64,000 nt of DNA from Azophilus sp963663395. Lineage in GTDB: Bacteria > Pseudomonadota > Gammaproteobacteria > Pseudomonadales > Azotimanducaceae. Position 1 is the first letter of the stretch. Each line of letters opens with the position of its first letter. The position numbers and the translations under genes are program-made. The notes under the pieces are model-generated. The model made no database searches and had not been told where the DNA came from. It saw only the letters and a list, made by a program, of their open reading frames with translations. The stretch is taken from contig OY760226.1 of the NCBI GenBank assembly GCA_963663395.1, forward strand, positions 186,001 to 250,000, read 5' to 3'. Of the stretch, positions 60,852-64,000 are shown piece after piece.

Positions 60852-61486
60852 GCCAGCGCCTCCTCGAGGCGTTTCAGCGCGGCAACCGTTACCAGCACCC
60901 GCTCATGGCCTACCAGGCTCACCGGGTCCACACCATCCACCTCCAGCACATCGACATGCCTGAGATTTCGCGCCGCCAGGAAGAGATTTTCATCGACCTC
61001 TTCCGCGACGATAAGGAGGTTGCCGCGGCTGCCATTGCCACCCGCGCTTCCGCCGAGGGGCACTTCGAGGTCTTTGATCTTTTGCAGGAGGGATCTGGTC
61101 TTGGGGGAATCTACGCGGAAGGAGTCGATGGCGACAAGGCGGTCCTGGCGAATCAGTTCGGACAGGATGCACCGCATTGCACCGCGATACATCTTGCGAT
61201 TCACCTTCTGGGCATGGTTCTGGGGCTTGGCGGCAAACGTTACGCCGCCACCGCGCCAGATGGGGCTGCGAATGGTGCCCGCCCGGGCCCTGCCGGTGCC
61301 TTTCTGGCGCCAGGGTTTGCGTCCCCCGCCACGCACCTCGGACCGGGACTTCTGAGCCCGTGAGCCCTGGCGCGCTCCCGCCAGATAGGCGGTTACCACC
61401 TGGTGAACGAGCGGCTCGTTGAATTCCCTGGCGAAGGCGGTTTCCGATATCTCGACGCTGCCGCCGGCCTTGAGGCTCAGGTTCAT
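60848..61486 (-). CDS. rplD: Ribosomal protein L4
   Basis: L4 lines the exit tunnel and in E. coli also regulates its own operon by acting on the S10 leader. The 212-residue protein has the loop with RGGGRKPWRQKGTGRARAGT followed by SPIWRGGGVTF. The ATG at 61486 overlaps the rplC stop (ATGA). A leader attenuator for L4 to act on may exist upstream of rpsJ (see 62685-62724). Confidence 0.97.
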   Translation of the reverse strand: MNLSLKAGGSVEISETAFAREFNEPLVHQVVTAYLAGARQGSRAQKSRSEVRGGGRKPWRQKGTGRARAGTIRSPIWRGGGVTFAAKPQNHAQKVNRKMYRGAMRCILSELIRQDRLVAIDSFRVDSPKTRSLLQKIKDLEVPLGGSAGGNGSRGNLLIVAEEVDENLFLAARNLRHVDVLEVDGVDPVSLVGHERVLVTVAALKRLEEALA

Positions 61487-62124
61487 TGCCCTCGACTCCG
61501 CTTGACCGCCGGCCGAACGTGGACATCGCCCCCCGCCGGGCCAGGCACCGCACCCTTGATGAGCAGCAGGTTGCGCTCTGCATCCACCCGTACGACCTCC
61601 AGATTCTGGGTGGTTACCCGGACATTGCCGAGTTGGCCAGCCATCTTCTTGCCCTTGAATACGCGGCCCGGGGTCTGGCACTGGCCGATGGAGCCGGGCG
61701 CCCGGTGGGAAACCGAGTTGCCGTGGGAGTTGTCCTGACCGCTGAAATTCCAGCGCTTTATCGTCCCTGCATAACCCTTGCCCTTGGAGATTCCACGCAC
61801 ATCGACCTTCTGGCCGGCCTCGAATTGCTCGACGCCGAATTCCGATCCTGGGGCCAACTCGCCGTCGATGGCATCGACGCGGAATTCCCAGAGGCCTCGC
61901 CCGGCGCCGGCGCCGGCCTTGGCGAAGTGCCCTGCCAACGGCTTCCTGGGCCGGGCCTTGTGGCCGGCAGTCACCTGTATCGCGGTGTAGCCGTCCACCT
62001 CCGGCGTCTTGACCTGCACGACCCGGTTGGGCTCTACCTCGATAACGGTAACGGGCACCGAAGCGCCCGCCTCGGTGAATACCCGCGTCATTCCGCTCTT
62101 TCTGCCGACAATGCCGATTGCCAT
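61483..62124 (-). CDS. rplC: Ribosomal protein L3
   Basis: L3 is one of the first proteins in large-subunit assembly. The 213-residue protein begins MAIGIVGRKSGMTRVFTEAG and contains GKGYAGTIKRWNFSGQDNSH and HRAPGSIGQCQTPGRVFKG, the glutamine being the PrmB target. The ATG at 62124 follows AAGGA at a usable distance. Unusually, 226 bases separate it from rpsJ, with a terminator-like hairpin right after rpsJ. Confidence 0.97.
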   Translation of the reverse strand: MAIGIVGRKSGMTRVFTEAGASVPVTVIEVEPNRVVQVKTPEVDGYTAIQVTAGHKARPRKPLAGHFAKAGAGAGRGLWEFRVDAIDGELAPGSEFGVEQFEAGQKVDVRGISKGKGYAGTIKRWNFSGQDNSHGNSVSHRAPGSIGQCQTPGRVFKGKKMAGQLGNVRVTTQNLEVVRVDAERNLLLIKGAVPGPAGGDVHVRPAVKRSRGQ

Positions 62125-62321
62125 GGCTCGGTTCTCAATTCCTTCGCTGCAAAGCTGCCTTGCACCGGAACGGTCATAACTGACGGCGTTCCCGCGCCGG
62201 CCTGGCTCCGCGCATAGCCGAGGCCGTCTGCCCATACCCTGGTACAGACAAACGGCCACAAATTTCTTCACCGGCCCCCTGTCGGGGCCCTGTCGGCGCG
62301 GGGACTAGTGCCCGCACGCGC

Positions 62322-62350
62322 AAAAACGCCAGCTGAAAGAGCCGGCGTTT
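62322..62350 (-). terminator. Intrinsic-terminator-like hairpin between rpsJ and rplC
   Basis: Starting right after the rpsJ stop, the minus strand reads AACGCCGGCT, loop CTTTC, AGCTGGCGTT and then TTT. This is a ten-pair stem with one G-U pair followed by a short T-run. In a ribosomal operon it would cut or reduce transcription of rplC onward, so either it acts as a partial attenuator or a further promoter lies in 62125-62321. No convincing promoter is seen there. Confidence 0.65.
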
Positions 62351-62665
62351 TCAGTTCAAGCTGATCTGTACTTCCACCCCTGCCGCGAGATCGAGCTTCA
62401 TCAGCGCATCCACCGTTTTCTCGGTGGGCTCCAGAATGTCCAGGAGTCTCTTGTGGGTTCGGATCTCGTACTGGTCGCGGGCGTCCTTGTTGACGTGCGG
62501 CGAAGTCAGAACCGTGAATCGCTCCTTGCGCGTCGGCAGGGGAATCGGCCCCTTGACCTGGGCGCCGGTCCTTCTCGCCGTTTCGACGATTTCCTGGGTC
62601 GAGACATCGATCAACTTGTGATCGAACGCCTTCAACCGAATACGGATGCGTTGGTTCTGAACCAA
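62351..62665 (-). CDS. rpsJ: Ribosomal protein S10
   Basis: S10 is a head protein of the small subunit and, as NusE, a transcription antitermination factor. The start is decided by a ribosome-binding site: TTG at 62665, six bases after GGAG, gives 104 residues beginning MVQNQRIRIRLKAFDHKLID, close to the family start. The TTG at 62677 would add four residues. It is preceded by a leader with an attenuator-like hairpin, and fusA lies upstream with no tuf between. Confidence 0.95.
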   Translation of the reverse strand: MVQNQRIRIRLKAFDHKLIDVSTQEIVETARRTGAQVKGPIPLPTRKERFTVLTSPHVNKDARDQYEIRTHKRLLDILEPTEKTVDALMKLDLAAGVEVQISLN

Positions 62666-62684
62666 GACGGACTCCAAACCCTCT

Positions 62685-62724
62685 TAAAAAATCGTCCAAG
62701 CCGGCAAAGCCGCCGGGTTGGACG
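62685..62724 (-). promoter_or_regulatory. Attenuator-like hairpin in the S10 leader
   Basis: On the minus strand the arms CGTCCAA-CCCGGC and GCCGG-CTTGGACG form a GC-rich stem of about 12 pairs with one mismatch, followed at once by a run of six T (62686-62691). It ends only about 20 bases before the rpsJ TTG. It could be the fusA terminator, or, since a promoter lies upstream of it, a transcription attenuator like the L4-controlled one of E. coli. Confidence 0.65.
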
Positions 62725-62762
62725 CTCTCCTGTTAAAGAACCCCCGAAAATCGGGATGGCGA

Positions 62763-62791
62763 ACTATACAGACGCAAAACCAGTGCCGCAA
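62763..62791 (-). promoter_or_regulatory. Probable promoter of the S10 operon
   Basis: The minus strand has -35 TTGCGG (62786-62791), a 17-base spacer and -10 TATAGT (62763-62768, five of six matches to consensus). Transcription would begin near 62756 and give a leader of about 90 bases that holds a small hairpin CCCGA-TTT-TCGGG and the attenuator hairpin before rpsJ. It lies between fusA and rpsJ. Confidence 0.55.
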
Positions 62792-62828
62792 CAGGGTGTA
62801 CGCCCGGCCAAGTCGCCCCCGGAACGCG

Positions 62829-64000
62829 CTATCTGTTGATGATGCCTTCGGCGATGCGCTCCGGTACTTCGGCGTACTTCGAGAACTCCATCGTATAGGT
62901 GGCGCGCCCCTGGGTGGCCGAGCGGAGATCGGTCGAATAGCCGAACATCTCCGCGAGTGGAACGTCGGCACGTATGATCTTGCCCGCAGGGTTCTCATCC
63001 ATGCCGGCGATGATGCCCCGCCGCCGGCTGAGGTCCCCGACCACATCGCCCATGTAGTCTTCCGGGGTCACAACCTCGACGCCCATTACCGGTTCGAGAA
63101 GCACTGGCCTTGCCTTGAGTGCGCCTTCGCGCAGCGCCATGGATCCCGCGACACGGAACGCCATTTCGGAAGAGTCGACCTCGTGATACGACCCGTCGTA
63201 GAGAGTGGCGCGCAGATCGATCAGCGGATAGCCAGCCAGAACGCCGTTCTGCATCTGTTGCTGGATGCCCTTGTCGACCGCGGAAATGTACTCCTTGGGC
63301 ACCACGCCGCCGACGATCTTGTCGACGAACTCGTAGTGGTCTTCGCCATCCTGATACGGCTCGATCTTCACCCAGACATGCCCGTATTGCCCGCGGCCGC
63401 CCGTCTGGCGCACGAATCGGCCCTCGGCCTCCACCGGGGAGCGAATCGTTTCGCGATAGGCAACCTGGGGCTTGCCGATGTTGGCCTCGACCCGGAACTC
63501 GCGTTTCATCCGGTCGACGATGATGTCCAGGTGCAATTCCCCCATGCCGGAGATGATGGTCTGGCCCGACTCCTCGTCCGTCGCCACCCGGAATGAGGGG
63601 TCCTCCTGGGCGAGTTTGGAGAGCGCAATCGACATCTTCTCCTGGTCCGGCACCGACCTGGGCTCGACGGCGACGGATATGACCGGTTCGGGGAAATCCA
63701 TGCGTTCCAGGGTGATCCGATCAGTCTGGGCGCAGAGCGTGTCGCCCGTGGTCACGTCCTTGAGGCCGATGGCCGCGGCGATGTCGCCCGCCCGCACTTC
63801 CTTGATCTCGTTGCGGGAATTTGAGTGCATCTGCACCATCCGGCCGACCCGCTCGCGCCGACTCTTCACCGGGTTGTAGATCTGATCTCCGGAGTTCAGC
63901 ACGCCGGAATAGACACGGAAGAAGGTCAGCGTGCCGACAAACGGGTCCGTCGCGATCTTGAACGCCAGGGCAGCGAAGGGCGCGTCATCGTCCGACGGGC
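62829..64000 (-). CDS. fusA: Elongation factor G, C-terminal part (partial)
   Basis: EF-G moves tRNAs and mRNA through the ribosome after each peptide bond. Only the last 390 codons are in the window; the frame runs off the right edge. The visible part starts in PSDDDAPFAALAFKIATDPF, which is the end of domain II onset, and continues through FFRVYSGVLNSGD, domain III, domain IV with YRETIRSPVEAEGRFVRQTG and domain V with EVVTPEDYMGDVVGDLSRRR. An internal GTG at 63902 is not the start. Confidence 0.97.
   Translation of the reverse strand, partial: PSDDDAPFAALAFKIATDPFVGTLTFFRVYSGVLNSGDQIYNPVKSRRERVGRMVQMHSNSRNEIKEVRAGDIAAAIGLKDVTTGDTLCAQTDRITLERMDFPEPVISVAVEPRSVPDQEKMSIALSKLAQEDPSFRVATDEESGQTIISGMGELHLDIIVDRMKREFRVEANIGKPQVAYRETIRSPVEAEGRFVRQTGGRGQYGHVWVKIEPYQDGEDHYEFVDKIVGGVVPKEYISAVDKGIQQQMQNGVLAGYPLIDLRATLYDGSYHEVDSSEMAFRVAGSMALREGALKARPVLLEPVMGVEVVTPEDYMGDVVGDLSRRRGIIAGMDENPAGKIIRADVPLAEMFGYSTDLRSATQGRATYTMEFSKYAEVPERIAEGIINR

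Overview
The window is GC-rich, densely packed bacterial chromosome, most likely from a free-living or host-associated gammaproteobacterium. The evidence is gene order: hemA-prfA-prmC with lolB divergent, tRNA-Gln-prs-rplY-pth-ychF, nadD-rsfS-mrdA-rodA-mltB-rlpA-dacA-lipB, and a complete S10-spc-alpha ribosomal block are all gammaproteobacterial arrangements. The long forms of PstC and PstA point the same way. Genus cannot be read from the sequence.

Layout: (1) 1-6745, + strand: the 3' end of phoR, then pstS-pstC-pstA-pstB-phoU, a high-affinity phosphate uptake and sensing operon; a lone polysaccharide flippase follows. (2) 8063-24264, an accessory, probably catabolic region. It holds a PuuA/GMAS-type glutamine-synthetase-like ligase, a LacI regulator, a decayed BrnT-type toxin with its antitoxin, an elongator tRNA-Met, a heptad-repeat coiled-coil protein, then a tight minus-strand run (Rieske oxygenase, GcvT/DmdA-like protein, two tandem FAD oxidoreductases, class III aminotransferase). 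Divergent from this run is a complete polyamine-type ABC importer. Together they look like uptake and stepwise breakdown of an unidentified, perhaps N-methylated, amine. (3) 24254-32895, housekeeping: ychF, pth, rplY, prs, tRNA-Gln, a repeat-rich gap, lolB, hemA, prfA, prmC and a moeB-like gene broken by one frameshift. (4) 32852-40720, minus strand: lipoate attachment, peptidoglycan synthesis and remodelling (dacA, rlpA, mltB, rodA, mrdA), rsfS and nadD. (5) 40973-49089: ssb, a small coiled-coil membrane protein, PPK2, a gamma-glutamyltransferase, uppP, a LON-domain protein and uvrA. (6) 49101-64000, minus strand: rplQ through rpsJ and the 3' part of fusA.

Points that depart from the usual pattern: ispE is missing from its normal slot between lolB and tRNA-Gln, and that slot holds nested inverted and direct repeats; rlmH is missing between rsfS and mrdA; tuf is missing between fusA and rpsJ; rpsJ is flanked by two terminator-like hairpins, one in its leader and one before rplC; the brnT and moeB reading frames are each broken by one base change. 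Several genes appear to start with TTG or GTG. No CRISPR array, insertion sequence, integrase or rRNA gene was seen.
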